Positions 6,057-13,653 of a stretch of 14,695 nucleotides of DNA are shown here, in pieces. Positions within the stretch are counted from its first letter, which is position 1; every line of letters starts with the position of its first letter. Source of the DNA: an uncultured Collinsella sp. Its GTDB lineage: Bacteria > Actinomycetota > Coriobacteriia > Coriobacteriales > Coriobacteriaceae. A model generated the notes under the pieces. That model had not been told where the DNA came from and made no database searches. It was given only the letters and a program-made list of their open reading frames with translations. The DNA lies in contig CAKUGM010000041.1 of NCBI GenBank assembly GCA_934654625.1, forward strand, positions 1 through 14,695, written 5' to 3'. A program made the position numbers and the translations under genes.

Positions 6057-7892
6057 CTAACCCTCGAGCTGCTCGGAAACCTCAAGCCAGGACATCTCGA
6101 GGTCATCGAGCTCGCCTTGCTTATCATCGATCTTTTTCTGCTGAGCCTCGAGCGCCGCATAATCCGTAGGGTCGACATCGGACATACCGGCCTGCAGCTT
6201 CTCGAGCTCGGCGCGGCGCGCCTCCATCTTGCGCTCAAGCGACGACACCTCGCGGCGCAAACGCTGACGCGCCGCGTTGGAAAGCCCCGAGGAATCCTGC
6301 GCCGAGGAAGCCGCGGGCTCCTGCGCTCGGGGCGCAGGCGTCGCCGCCGATGCCGCCCCGGCATCGTTCACGAGCTTGAGATACTGGTCGACGCCGCCGG
6401 GAACATGACGCAGATGTCCATCGATCAGCGCATATTGGGAATCGGTTACGCGCTCCATCAGGAATCGATCGTGCGTTACGAGGATGAGCGTGCCGGGCCA
6501 ACCGTCCAGCAGGTCTTCAACAATCGCGAGCATATCGGTATCGAGATCGTTGCCAGGCTCGTCCAGGATAAGCACGTTGGGCTCGCCGAGAATCGTGAGC
6601 AGCAGCGAAAGGCGGCGACGCTGACCACCCGAGAGGTCCTTGATACGGCTCCAAAGCTGTTTGGTCGTGAACCCCAGGCGCTCGCAGAGCTTCTCGGGGC
6701 TCGTTTCCTTACCGTCGACGATATAGACGCGTTTGTAGGTAGAAAGAACCTCTCGAATCGTCTCGTCCATATGCGGGTCGAGTTCCTCGAGCTGCTGGGA
6801 AAGCACACCGAATCGCACGGTCTGACCGATTTTCACACGCCCTGAAAGCGGAGCGATCTTGCCCTGGATCACATTGAGAAGCGTCGACTTTCCCGCACCG
6901 TTCTCACCCAAAAGGCCAAAGCGATCACCAGCGCCGATAAGCCAGGTCACGTCCTCGAGTACGGGAAGCGCGGAGGCACCGTCTTGCGTCGATGCGGCTA
7001 CGTCATAGCCCGCCGTGACGTCGAGGACATCGATGACCTGTTTGCCCAAGCGCGAAACCGCCAGGCGCTTGAGCTCAAGTTCATCGCGCACGGGAGGAAC
7101 ATCGGCGATGAGCTCGCGAGCCGCGTCTACACGAAACTTAGGCTTGGTGCTGCGCGCCTGAGCCCCGCGCGATAGCCACGCAAGCTCTTTGCGTGCCATG
7201 TTTCGACGGCGCTCCTCGGTTACGCGCGCCATGCGATCGCGCTCGACACGCTGCAGGATATAAGCGGAATAGCCGCCCTCGAAGGGATCGACGCAGCCGT
7301 CATGGACCTCCCACATCGAGGTGCAGACCTCGTCCAGGAACCAGCGGTCATGCGTAACCACCAAAAGAGCGCCGACACCTGCCTGCCAACGGCTTTTGAG
7401 ATGCTCGGCAAGCCAGTTGATGGTGCGCATATCCAGATGGTTTGTGGGCTCATCGAGCATCAGCACGTCGTAATCGCCGATCAACAGGCGAGCGAGGTCA
7501 ACGCGGCGCCTCTGGCCGCCCGACAGCTCCCCCACCGCACCTTCCCAGGGAACATCGGCAATCAAGCCGTCCAAGATGCTGCGCACCGTAGGGGACGCGG
7601 CCCATTCGTACTCGGGAAGATCGCCCACGACGGCATGGTGAACGGTATCGGTGTCGCAAAGCGCATCGCGCTGACCGAGCACACCCACATGAAGGTCACG
7701 GCGGTGCGTGACCCTCCCCTCGTCGGGCTCGGCAATACCCGCCAGCACCGAAAGCAATGTCGACTTGCCATCGCCGTTCTTGCCCACGATGCCGATACGA
7801 TCGCCCTCGGCCACGCCCAACGTCACGCCCTTGAGGATAACCTTGGTGGGATATTCGAGTGAAACCGCGTCACAGCCAAGAAGAGCCGCCAT
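6057..7892 (-). CDS. ABC-F family ATPase (Uup-like ribosome-associated factor)
   Basis: This 611-residue protein has two ABC cassettes and no membrane segment, the ABC-F arrangement. Cassette 1 has Walker A GKNGDGKST (37-45), signature LSGGQ (123-127) and Walker B VLMLDEPTNHLD ending at 154. The linker contains KELAWLSRGAQARSTKPK (235-252), typical of the P-site-tRNA-interaction region. Cassette 2 has GENGAGKST (329-337), LSGGQ (420-424) and VLILDEPGNDLD ending at 451. A charged C-terminal helical region (roughly the last 65 residues) looks like the Uup coiled coil. ABC-F factors bind the ribosomal E site and act in translation or antibiotic protection; Uup is linked to ribosome function and replication-intermediate stability. 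One oddity is DEPGN instead of DEPTN in cassette 2. The frame is open to 7958, but ATG 7892 is favoured by AGGCGG (7900-7905) seven bases ahead. Which ABC-F subfamily it belongs to is less sure than the family. Confidence 0.88.
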   Translation of the reverse strand: MAALLGCDAVSLEYPTKVILKGVTLGVAEGDRIGIVGKNGDGKSTLLSVLAGIAEPDEGRVTHRRDLHVGVLGQRDALCDTDTVHHAVVGDLPEYEWAASPTVRSILDGLIADVPWEGAVGELSGGQRRRVDLARLLIGDYDVLMLDEPTNHLDMRTINWLAEHLKSRWQAGVGALLVVTHDRWFLDEVCTSMWEVHDGCVDPFEGGYSAYILQRVERDRMARVTEERRRNMARKELAWLSRGAQARSTKPKFRVDAARELIADVPPVRDELELKRLAVSRLGKQVIDVLDVTAGYDVAASTQDGASALPVLEDVTWLIGAGDRFGLLGENGAGKSTLLNVIQGKIAPLSGRVKIGQTVRFGVLSQQLEELDPHMDETIREVLSTYKRVYIVDGKETSPEKLCERLGFTTKQLWSRIKDLSGGQRRRLSLLLTILGEPNVLILDEPGNDLDTDMLAIVEDLLDGWPGTLILVTHDRFLMERVTDSQYALIDGHLRHVPGGVDQYLKLVNDAGAASAATPAPRAQEPAASSAQDSSGLSNAARQRLRREVSSLERKMEARRAELEKLQAGMSDVDPTDYAALEAQQKKIDDKQGELDDLEMSWLEVSEQLEG

Positions 7893-7961
7893 AGAGATAC
7901 CGCCTAACGTACTTGTACAGTCAAGCATCCATGCTAGCACGCGGCACCGTCTACGCATAAG

Positions 7962-7999
7962 AAAAGGTCACTGCGATCGAAAGGGCGGTCGCAGTGCCC
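7962..7999 (-). terminator. Intrinsic terminator of the pst unit
   Basis: Minus-strand arms 7986-7999 and 7966-7979 form a 14-position stem with two mismatches and an uninterrupted 8-bp core (CACTGCGA). A 6-base loop separates the arms and a UUUUC tract follows (7961-7965). It lies about 80 bases after the pstB stop and 70 bases before the ABC-F start. Confidence 0.7.
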
Positions 8000-8077
8000 C
8001 TGTGCAAAGTGCCGCACCGGCGGCGCACGCGGTGGAAACGCGCGCCATTTCCGGCGGGCCAGCGGAACATATTCCGA

Positions 8078-8941
8078 CTAGGAGAACATGCCCGTGAGGT
8101 AATCGTTGAGGCGCGGGTCGTTCGGACGCTGGAAAACCTGCTCGGTCTCGCCATACTCGACCATATCGCCCATGTAGAAAAAGGCAGTGCGGTTCGATAC
8201 ACGGCTCGCCTGCTCCATGTTGTGGGTGACGATCACGATGGCACGGTCCTTGACCACGTTGCGCATAAGATCCTCGATAGCCAAGGTCGAGATGGGGTCG
8301 AGCGCCGAGCACGGCTCGTCGAATAAAATCACGTCGGGGTGCATGGCAAGCGTACGAGCGATACACAGACGCTGCTGCTGACCGCCGGAAAGGGCAAAGG
8401 CGCTCTTATCGAGCTTATCCTTGACCTCATCCCACAGGGCCGCTCCACGCAGGCTCTCTTCGACCATCTGGTCGAGAACATCCTTGCCGCGCACGCCATG
8501 GCGACGGGGAGCGAACGTGATGTTGTCGTAGATGGACATATGGAACGGGTTGGGCTGCTGAAACACCATGCCGATGGATTTGCGCAGCTCGTAGAGGTTC
8601 TCGTTCGGAGTGTTGATGTTGTGCCCGCGATATTCGATCTCGCCCTCGACACGGCAGCCTCGAATCTCGCGATTCATCAGGTTAAGGCTGCGCAGAAAGG
8701 TCGACTTGCCGCAACCCGAAGGGCCGATCAAGGCAGTGATCTCGTCTTTATGAAACGCGAGCGAGGTGTTATGCAGCGCATGGTGGCTGCCGTAATAGAC
8801 ATTCACGTCCTTGGTCTCGAGCACCACCTCATCGGAGACAGCGAAACCCGATACGCGGTTTTGCTTCTCACTCGAGCTCACGCTCGCCATAAAATCGGCG
8901 CTCGCAGAAGCGGCCTGCGCCGCTGGGGTCTCTACGCTCAT
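8078..8941 (-). CDS. pstB: Phosphate ABC transporter ATP-binding protein
   Basis: This 287-residue ATPase subunit powers high-affinity phosphate import with PstS, PstC and PstA on the cytoplasmic face of the membrane. Visible motifs are Walker A GPSGCGKST (73-81), the Q-loop MVFQQPNPFHMS, signature LSGGQQQRLCIARTLA, Walker B VILFDEPCSALDPIST and the switch histidine in IVTHNMEQA. The SIYDNITFAPR segment and the C-terminal NDYLTGMFS are typical of PstB. It carries about 38 extra N-terminal residues rich in Ala and Ser before the ABC core; an in-frame ATG at residue 18 is an alternative start. The ATG overlaps the pstA TGA (ATGA), with a strong AAGGAGG 11 bases upstream, so translation is coupled. 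No phoU follows, and a terminator lies downstream. Confidence 0.96.
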   Translation of the reverse strand: MSVETPAAQAASASADFMASVSSSEKQNRVSGFAVSDEVVLETKDVNVYYGSHHALHNTSLAFHKDEITALIGPSGCGKSTFLRSLNLMNREIRGCRVEGEIEYRGHNINTPNENLYELRKSIGMVFQQPNPFHMSIYDNITFAPRRHGVRGKDVLDQMVEESLRGAALWDEVKDKLDKSAFALSGGQQQRLCIARTLAMHPDVILFDEPCSALDPISTLAIEDLMRNVVKDRAIVIVTHNMEQASRVSNRTAFFYMGDMVEYGETEQVFQRPNDPRLNDYLTGMFS

Positions 8942-9864
8942 TCGGCCGTCATCCTCCTTGCAAGGGCTTTACCGACGATACGTGCGACCACATTGAACAA
9001 AAGCACGCAGATCATCAACAGGGCGGCAGTGCCCCAAACGATAGTCTGGGCCTCAGGGCTTCCCTCGCCATAGATCTTGTAGATATGCACGGCGAGCGAC
9101 TCGGCCGGCCTAAAGACATTCCAGGCGCACGTAGGACTGGAAAAATTGAGCGAAAGGAAGTTCAGGCGCACCGGCGAGCTCATACCGGAGGTGAACAGCA
9201 AGGCGGCAGCCTCGCCGAACACGCGACCGGCAGAAAGCACCACGCCCGTAACGATAGCGGGCATAGCCACGGGAATCAGGACGTGCACGGTGGTTTCCCA
9301 ACGCGTAAGGCCCATGGCCAGGCATGCATCGCGCTGAGAGGCGGGAACGTCTTCCAACGCCTGCTGGATCACGCGAACCAAAATCGGAATGTTGAACATG
9401 GTGAGCGCGACGGCGCCGGAAAGAATCGAGTACTTCCAGCCAAAGTTCACGCTAAAGACCAAAAAGCCGAACATGCCCACAACGATCGACGGCAACGACG
9501 AGAGCGTCTCGATGGCCGTCGAGGCAATGCTCGTGATGGGACCGTCGGGTGCGTACTCGACCAAGAACACCGCACCGCCCAAGCTGATGGGCAACGAGAT
9601 GACAAGCGTCAGCACCAGCAGGTAGAACGAATCAAACAGCTGGTAGGCAACACCACCCTGAGTACCGTTGGCACGCGATGCCTCGGTAAGGAATCCAGGC
9701 TTGAAAAGCGTGCTGATGCCCTGGCTCAAGATGAAAAGCACCATCGAGACCACGACAACCATCACCAGGCCAACGATGAGCGTGAGCACGCCGGTCGCGA
9801 TCTTATCGTTACGCTGCGAGCGCTCGAGATAGGCGTCTTGCGCCTGGGTTGCAGACTTAGCCAC
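8938..9864 (-). CDS. pstA: Phosphate ABC transporter permease PstA
   Basis: This 308-residue membrane permease pairs with PstC to form the phosphate channel. A hydrophobic helix near 24-48 is followed by several more, with the conserved SLPSIVVGMFGFLVF segment and the EAA-type cytoplasmic loop QRDACLAMGLTRWETTVHVLIP that contacts PstB. The GEAAALLFTSG segment is typical of PstA. The start codon is GTG (9862-9864), inside the end of pstC with an 8-base overlap. AAGGGGG at 9874-9880 is a suitable ribosome binding site nine bases upstream. The gene overlaps pstB by four bases at its 3' end. Confidence 0.95.
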   Translation of the reverse strand: MAKSATQAQDAYLERSQRNDKIATGVLTLIVGLVMVVVVSMVLFILSQGISTLFKPGFLTEASRANGTQGGVAYQLFDSFYLLVLTLVISLPISLGGAVFLVEYAPDGPITSIASTAIETLSSLPSIVVGMFGFLVFSVNFGWKYSILSGAVALTMFNIPILVRVIQQALEDVPASQRDACLAMGLTRWETTVHVLIPVAMPAIVTGVVLSAGRVFGEAAALLFTSGMSSPVRLNFLSLNFSSPTCAWNVFRPAESLAVHIYKIYGEGSPEAQTIVWGTAALLMICVLLFNVVARIVGKALARRMTAE

Positions 9865-10765
9865 GAGCCTTCGCCCCCTTACGACCGATAAGATGGATGA
9901 TCAAGATGAAGATGAGCGACATGCCCATGAGCAGCAGACCGAGTGCCCACAGGATATCGTCCTGCGCAGAGCCTTCGGCATAGACGGCCATGCTGGTGGT
10001 AAGCGTAGTGGTGATGGTGGACGCGGCGTCGAGCAAGCCGGTAGGCATCTTCTCGATACCGCCAATCACCATACGCACGGCGAGTGTCTCGCCAAAGGCG
10101 CGGGTCATGCCCAAGATCACGGCCGTCATAAGCGAGGGCAACGCACTTTTGAGTACGACATGCCAGATGGTCTGCCAGCGCGTATAACCGAGCGCAAGCG
10201 AGCCCTGACGATAACCATCCGGCACAGCACGGAGCGCATCGATGGAAAGCGTGGTCACCGTCGGCAAGATCATGACGGCCAAGACGATAGAACCGGGGAG
10301 AATGCCCAGGCCGGTCGAAACGCCGAAGATCGCCTTGCATGCGCCTACGACAACATGAAAGCCGATGAGGCCGAACACGACCGAAGGGATACCCGTCAAA
10401 AGCTCGATCAAAGGCTGAAAGACCTTGGAGCCAAAGCGCGGGCGAATCTCCACGGCGAAGATCGCGGAACCCAGCGAAATGGGAAGCGCGATGACGGTGG
10501 AAAGGACCGTCACGGAAAACGAGGTGACGATCAAGGGAAGGGCACCGGTATAGGGCATACCGTTTTGATCCGTGTTCGCGAGGTCCCATTTGGTTCCCCC
10601 AAAGAACCCGGCAACATTGACGCCATCCTTGATAAAGGCGGAGAGACCCTTTTGAGCGACCATGACGATCAGGGCCAACACAACAAGTGTCACGAGCACG
10701 ACGCACGCGCCCGTGACACCCAAACCCACCTTTTCAAGGTTGCGTTTTGGCATCTGCTTTGCCAT
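9857..10765 (-). CDS. pstC: Phosphate ABC transporter permease PstC
   Basis: This 302-residue membrane permease is the partner of PstA. The N-terminal hydrophobic helix (about 13-36) precedes the periplasmic-loop segment GVNVAGFFGGTKW, followed by helices including LLTGIPSVVFGLIGFHVV and the EAA loop RQGSLALGYTRWQTIWHVVLKSALP. GMTRAFGETLAVRMVIGG is characteristic of PstC. The ATG is preceded by AAAGG (10772-10776) six bases upstream. It lies 57 bases after pstS, a gap holding a small GGCG/CGCC hairpin, and overlaps pstA by 8 bases. Confidence 0.96.
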   Translation of the reverse strand: MAKQMPKRNLEKVGLGVTGACVVLVTLVVLALIVMVAQKGLSAFIKDGVNVAGFFGGTKWDLANTDQNGMPYTGALPLIVTSFSVTVLSTVIALPISLGSAIFAVEIRPRFGSKVFQPLIELLTGIPSVVFGLIGFHVVVGACKAIFGVSTGLGILPGSIVLAVMILPTVTTLSIDALRAVPDGYRQGSLALGYTRWQTIWHVVLKSALPSLMTAVILGMTRAFGETLAVRMVIGGIEKMPTGLLDAASTITTTLTTSMAVYAEGSAQDDILWALGLLLMGMSLIFILIIHLIGRKGAKARG

Positions 10766-10806
10766 TACGCACCTTTCGTTGTAGCAACAACCAACAGGGA
10801 AAAGAA

Positions 10807-10818
10807 GGCGATGACGCC
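10807..10818 (-). other. Tiny hairpin between pstS and pstC
   Basis: On the minus strand GGCG-TCAT-CGCC is followed by a pyrimidine run (TTCTTTTCCC), just after the pstS stop. It could act as a leaky attenuator or 3'-end stabiliser, giving more of the binding protein than of the permeases. The stem is only 4 bp, so this is weak. Confidence 0.25.
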
Positions 10819-10822
10819 GTCG

Positions 10823-11767
10823 CTATTTCTCGGTCACCTTGCCGTCGGCGTCCTTGACGACCTTCATCTCAGAGACGGGGATGAAGCCCTGCTCCTCAAC
10901 GAGCTTCTTCTGAACGTCGTCGGAAAGCATGAAGTCCAGGAAGGCAGTGGTAGCCTCGTCGGCATCCTTGGCGCAGTACATGTGCTCGGTAGCCCAGATG
11001 GGGAACTTGTTGTCGTAGACGTTCTCGCTCTTGGGCTCGACGCCCTCGACCTTGACGGCGTTGAACTTGGAGTCGTCGTAGTGAGAGAAGTCGAGGTAAG
11101 AGATGGCGTTATCGGTGCTGGAGAGCTGGGTCTGGACGTCGCCGGACTTATCGAGCTCAGCATCGCCCTTGAACTCGTTGGCCTCGGAGCCAAAGACGGC
11201 AGCCTCGAAGGTGGCGCGGGTACCGGAGCCGGCCTTACGGTTGAGCACGACGATGGTAGCGTCGTCGCCGCCAACCTCCTTCCAGTTGGTGATGGTGCCG
11301 GAGAAGATGCCCTTGAGCTGCTCGAGGGAGAGGTCGTCGACCTTCACGTTCTTGGAGACCACAGGGCCCATGCCTACGACGGCGACCTCGTGGTCGACGA
11401 GATTCTTGACCTGATCGGCCTCGAGCTTGGTCTCGGCAAAGACATCGGAGCTACCGATGGTCACGGTACCGGAGGCAACAGCGGTCAGACCCTTGCCCGA
11501 ACCGTTACCGGAACCGGAGATGCTGACATCGGGGTACTTGTCCATGAACTTCTCGGCAGCAGCCTCGACGAGAGCCTGGAACGAAGAAGCGCCGTCGTAG
11601 GTCACCTCGCCAGCGATGTCCTTAGCGGCGGCAGCGGAGCCGGCAGCAGAACCCGCGGGAGCAGAGGTTGCGGAGTTGCCGCAGCCAGCAAGACCAAGAC
11701 CGGCCATGGCGGCGATACCGCCAGCAAGACCCAGGAACTGACGACGAGAGCAAGAATAGTCGAACAT
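10823..11767 (-). CDS. pstS: Phosphate-binding lipoprotein PstS with Tat-type signal
   Basis: This 314-residue extracytoplasmic phosphate receptor feeds the PstCAB channel. The N-terminus has a twin-arginine motif SRRQFLGLAGG (7-17), a short hydrophobic stretch and a lipobox LAGC with the lipidated cysteine at 29, followed by an Ala/Ser-rich linker. The mature domain shows PstS landmarks: YDGASSF near the start, SGSGNGSGKGLTAVASGTV, IGSSDVF, IFSGTITNWKEVGG, NRKAGSGTRATFE (phosphate-binding loop) and NAISYLDFS. The ATG is preceded by AGGAGA (11772-11777). It is the first gene of the pst unit, with a structured 416-base upstream region, consistent with phosphate-responsive control, although no regulator gene is present here. 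The twin-arginine motif suggests export through Tat; this is inferred from the motif. Confidence 0.95.
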   Translation of the reverse strand: MFDYSCSRRQFLGLAGGIAAMAGLGLAGCGNSATSAPAGSAAGSAAAAKDIAGEVTYDGASSFQALVEAAAEKFMDKYPDVSISGSGNGSGKGLTAVASGTVTIGSSDVFAETKLEADQVKNLVDHEVAVVGMGPVVSKNVKVDDLSLEQLKGIFSGTITNWKEVGGDDATIVVLNRKAGSGTRATFEAAVFGSEANEFKGDAELDKSGDVQTQLSSTDNAISYLDFSHYDDSKFNAVKVEGVEPKSENVYDNKFPIWATEHMYCAKDADEATTAFLDFMLSDDVQKKLVEEQGFIPVSEMKVVKDADGKVTEK

Positions 11768-11779
11768 GGTTCTCCTTTC

Positions 11780-11797
11780 GCGAACGCATTCGTTCGC
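11780..11797 (-). promoter_or_regulatory. Hairpin adjacent to the pstS ribosome binding site
   Basis: GCGAACG-CATT-CGTTCGC is a 7-bp perfect stem with a 4-base loop, ending three bases before the AGGAGA that serves pstS. Its position would allow an effect on mRNA stability or ribosome access. Confidence 0.35.
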
Positions 11798-11855
11798 ATA
11801 CCAACGCAGATGGCATCTAGATCCTCGCCGCGCCCTTTACACGACGTTTCGATCT

Positions 11856-11926
11856 GGTTGCACCGCGCGGCTCCCCGTATGGGAGCAGATGCCCGAGTCC
11901 CCTGCGGGAAACCGTCCGGTGCAACC
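11856..11926 (-). ncRNA. Candidate structured leader element upstream of pstS
   Basis: Bases 11856-11865 and 11917-11926 pair perfectly over 10 bp (GGTTGCACCG with CGGTGCAACC). They enclose a GCTCCC/GGGAGC hairpin (11870-11886) and a CCCG/CGGG hairpin (11892-11908). The 71-base unit could fold as a three-way junction about 90 bases ahead of the pstS start. It is not a tRNA: there is no anticodon arm or TψC arm and the closing stem is too long. I do not recognise it as a known riboswitch. Either strand could carry it; the minus strand is preferred because it would lie in the pstS leader. Confidence 0.4.
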
Positions 11927-11993
11927 CCACCTGCTTAATCCTTGATGAGGACTTTAGGCGTGCGAGAAGGCTTTTCTTCGCTCAACGTCACCT

Positions 11994-12022
11994 CATTACG
12001 CATACGTGACCAAACATTACGC
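11994..12022 (-). promoter_or_regulatory. Direct repeat with 21-bp period, candidate operator upstream of pst
   Basis: CATTACGC occurs at 11994-12001 and 12015-12022 (GCGTAATG on the minus strand). The starts are 21 bases apart, about two helical turns, as expected for tandem binding of a response regulator such as a PhoB/PhoP-type protein. The repeat does not match the classical E. coli or Bacillus Pho-box sequences, so regulator identity is open. Confidence 0.3.
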
Positions 12023-12121
12023 AGCTCTCGTGCATCATTTACGAGCCCTTTACAAAAGGGCCGTTTGGTTAATTCCATGCGAAGAGTTTCCGGAAGCCAC
12101 GAGACGGTGCGGCTGCGCATG

Positions 12122-12155
12122 AAAAAATGCCCCGGCGGCAAAGGCCACCGAGGCA
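12122..12155 (-). terminator. Intrinsic terminator of the M20 peptidase gene
   Basis: On the minus strand a 12-bp stem (12144-12155 with 12128-12139, with wobble pairs) and 4-base loop is followed by six U (12122-12127). It starts 28 bases after the peptidase stop codon. Confidence 0.85.
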
Positions 12156-12183
12156 TCCATGCATCAAACAATCTGAGCTTGAC

Positions 12184-13596
12184 TTACAGATCGAGCTCCA
12201 TCAAACGGAAGATCGCCAAGATGTAGATCTTCAACGCCTGCTTAAGCTGCTCTTCGCTCGCAGCCTCGTTGGGGCCGTGCATGAGGCCGGCCCACTCAGG
12301 CAAAACCAGCCCGTGGGTCTCGGCACCAAAGGAGACAGCGCTCTTGAACTTGCGCGCATACGTGCCGCCGCCCATGGAAAACGGAGTGGCGTTCTCGCCC
12401 GTCACATCGTTATACGTATCGATAAGCGTCTTGACTGCCGGGCTATCCGCCGGGATATAGAAGGCCTCGACCGCATGGTCAACGTTCAGTGTCGAACCGA
12501 AGCGCTCTGCCACGGCGCGGCAGGTGTCCTCGAGCTCGGTCAGGTTCACGCAATTGGGCAGGCGAACGTCGATGGTCTGGAGAATATGGCCCTCCTTGAC
12601 CTCGATGGTGCCACCGTTAAGCGTGAGGGGACCGAAGGCATCGTTCGAAGCCGCAATACCCAAGGCGGCACCTGCGGTATCGGCATGGATGATGGACAGC
12701 AGGTCGAGCGCCTGGGCCTCGTCACCCTCGCAGATGCCCGTCTCCTTGAGATAGCCGAGCACGAGCGAGATGGCGTTGAGTGTTCCCTCGGGCATGGAAG
12801 CGTGGCCGCCGATACCCTGCGCCGTAATGCGCGCACGGCCCTCGCCCGCAGACTCGATGGTCAGACGATCGGCATTTGCCACAGGTGCCGGAAGGTCGGA
12901 GGCGTCAACCGCGACCTCGCAGATAGACTGGGACGGAATGGCATTGGTGGCCTCGGCACCGCTCCAAGACAAAATCTTGCCATCAGCGATGGCGCCGGTG
13001 GTAAAGGTGGCGCCGAACTGGCCCTTCTCGGCATTGCACACCGGGAACTCGGCATCGGGGGTAAAGAGGAATGCAGGATCCTCATGCGTCGACAGGTAGT
13101 GGGGCACGTCCTTCATACCCGTCTCCTCATCGCAGCCCAAAAGTGCGCGGAAGGTATAACGGGGAGTCACGCCCTCGTGCAGCAGAAAAGCGCCGGCATA
13201 CAAGCCAAGGACGGCAGGACCTTTGTCGTCGATGACGCCACGGCCAAGCAGCCAGCCATCGCGACGCACCATGGTGAACGGATCGGTGTTCCAGCCCGGT
13301 CCGGCGGGCACAACGTCGACATGAGCGATCGTGGCGATCTGACGCTCCGACTCGCCAGGGATATCGGCTATGCCCATATAGCCTTCGTCGTCGGAAGTCT
13401 GATAGCCGAGCCTGGCGGCGATACCCAAGGCACAGTCAAGCGCGGCACGGGAATCCTTGCCAAACGGAGCGCCCGGCTCATCGGCGCCCTCGATCGCCAC
13501 AGAGGGCACCGCCACCAAAGTGGCGATATCATCGAGGACATCGTCCCATACCTCGTCGACGTATTCGTCAACGCGCTTCTCGAGTTCGTTATCCAT
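12184..13596 (-). CDS. M20-family metallopeptidase, PepV/Sapep-type dipeptidase
   Basis: This 470-residue protein has the length and motif order of PepV-like zinc dipeptidases, which cleave dipeptides in the cytosol after oligopeptide uptake. Visible sites are TIAHVDVVPAG (H92 metal ligand, D94), GRGVIDDKGP with bridging D123 or D124, GCDEETGMKDVPHY with catalytic E157 and ligand E158, TPDAEFPVCNAEKG with D181, and the C-terminal histidine in GLMHGPNEA. GGHASMPEGTLNA marks the lid/dimerisation domain insertion. The frame is open to 13638, but ATG 13596 is preferred: GGAG (13604-13607) is seven bases upstream and homologues usually start just ahead of this helix. It follows the HAD gene after 57 bases without a terminator, so the two may be co-transcribed, and is closed by a strong terminator. 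Confidence 0.92.
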   Translation of the reverse strand: MDNELEKRVDEYVDEVWDDVLDDIATLVAVPSVAIEGADEPGAPFGKDSRAALDCALGIAARLGYQTSDDEGYMGIADIPGESERQIATIAHVDVVPAGPGWNTDPFTMVRRDGWLLGRGVIDDKGPAVLGLYAGAFLLHEGVTPRYTFRALLGCDEETGMKDVPHYLSTHEDPAFLFTPDAEFPVCNAEKGQFGATFTTGAIADGKILSWSGAEATNAIPSQSICEVAVDASDLPAPVANADRLTIESAGEGRARITAQGIGGHASMPEGTLNAISLVLGYLKETGICEGDEAQALDLLSIIHADTAGAALGIAASNDAFGPLTLNGGTIEVKEGHILQTIDVRLPNCVNLTELEDTCRAVAERFGSTLNVDHAVEAFYIPADSPAVKTLIDTYNDVTGENATPFSMGGGTYARKFKSAVSFGAETHGLVLPEWAGLMHGPNEAASEEQLKQALKIYILAIFRLMELDL

Positions 13597-13653
13597 TATC
13601 CAGCTCCAATCAAAGCCGTTTACAACCATATGAGTCAAAAGAGGCGAAGCGCT

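Larger units (their letters stand above)
11768..12183 (-). promoter_or_regulatory. pst upstream region, 416 bases without a convincing gene
   Basis: Going towards pstS on the minus strand, the region holds the peptidase terminator (12122-12155) and a CCCTTT/AAAGGG mini-hairpin near 12045-12060. Next come two direct CATTACGC copies 21 bases apart (12015-12022 and 11994-12001), then the GC-rich multi-hairpin element (11856-11926), a palindromic AGATG/CATCT near 11807-11819, and a hairpin beside the ribosome binding site (11780-11797). No clear -35/-10 pair was found. A 78-codon open frame (11935-12171) crosses the terminator, lacks a ribosome binding site and matches no family. Confidence 0.5.

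Noticed and set aside
11856..11926. tRNA or SRP RNA interpretation of the pstS leader element
   Set aside because: No anticodon or TψC arm, the closing stem is 10 bp, and the conserved SRP tip sequence (GGAAGCAG-type loop) is absent.
9893..11938. 681-codon plus-strand open frame opposite pstC and pstS
   Set aside because: Low-complexity translation rich in Gly, Asp, Val and Leu, spanning two recognised minus-strand genes and their gap; a shadow frame.
11935..12171. 78-codon minus-strand frame upstream of pstS
   Set aside because: It begins before and runs through the peptidase terminator, has no ribosome binding site at any internal ATG, and shows no known domain. A shorter leader peptide cannot be fully excluded but is unsupported.
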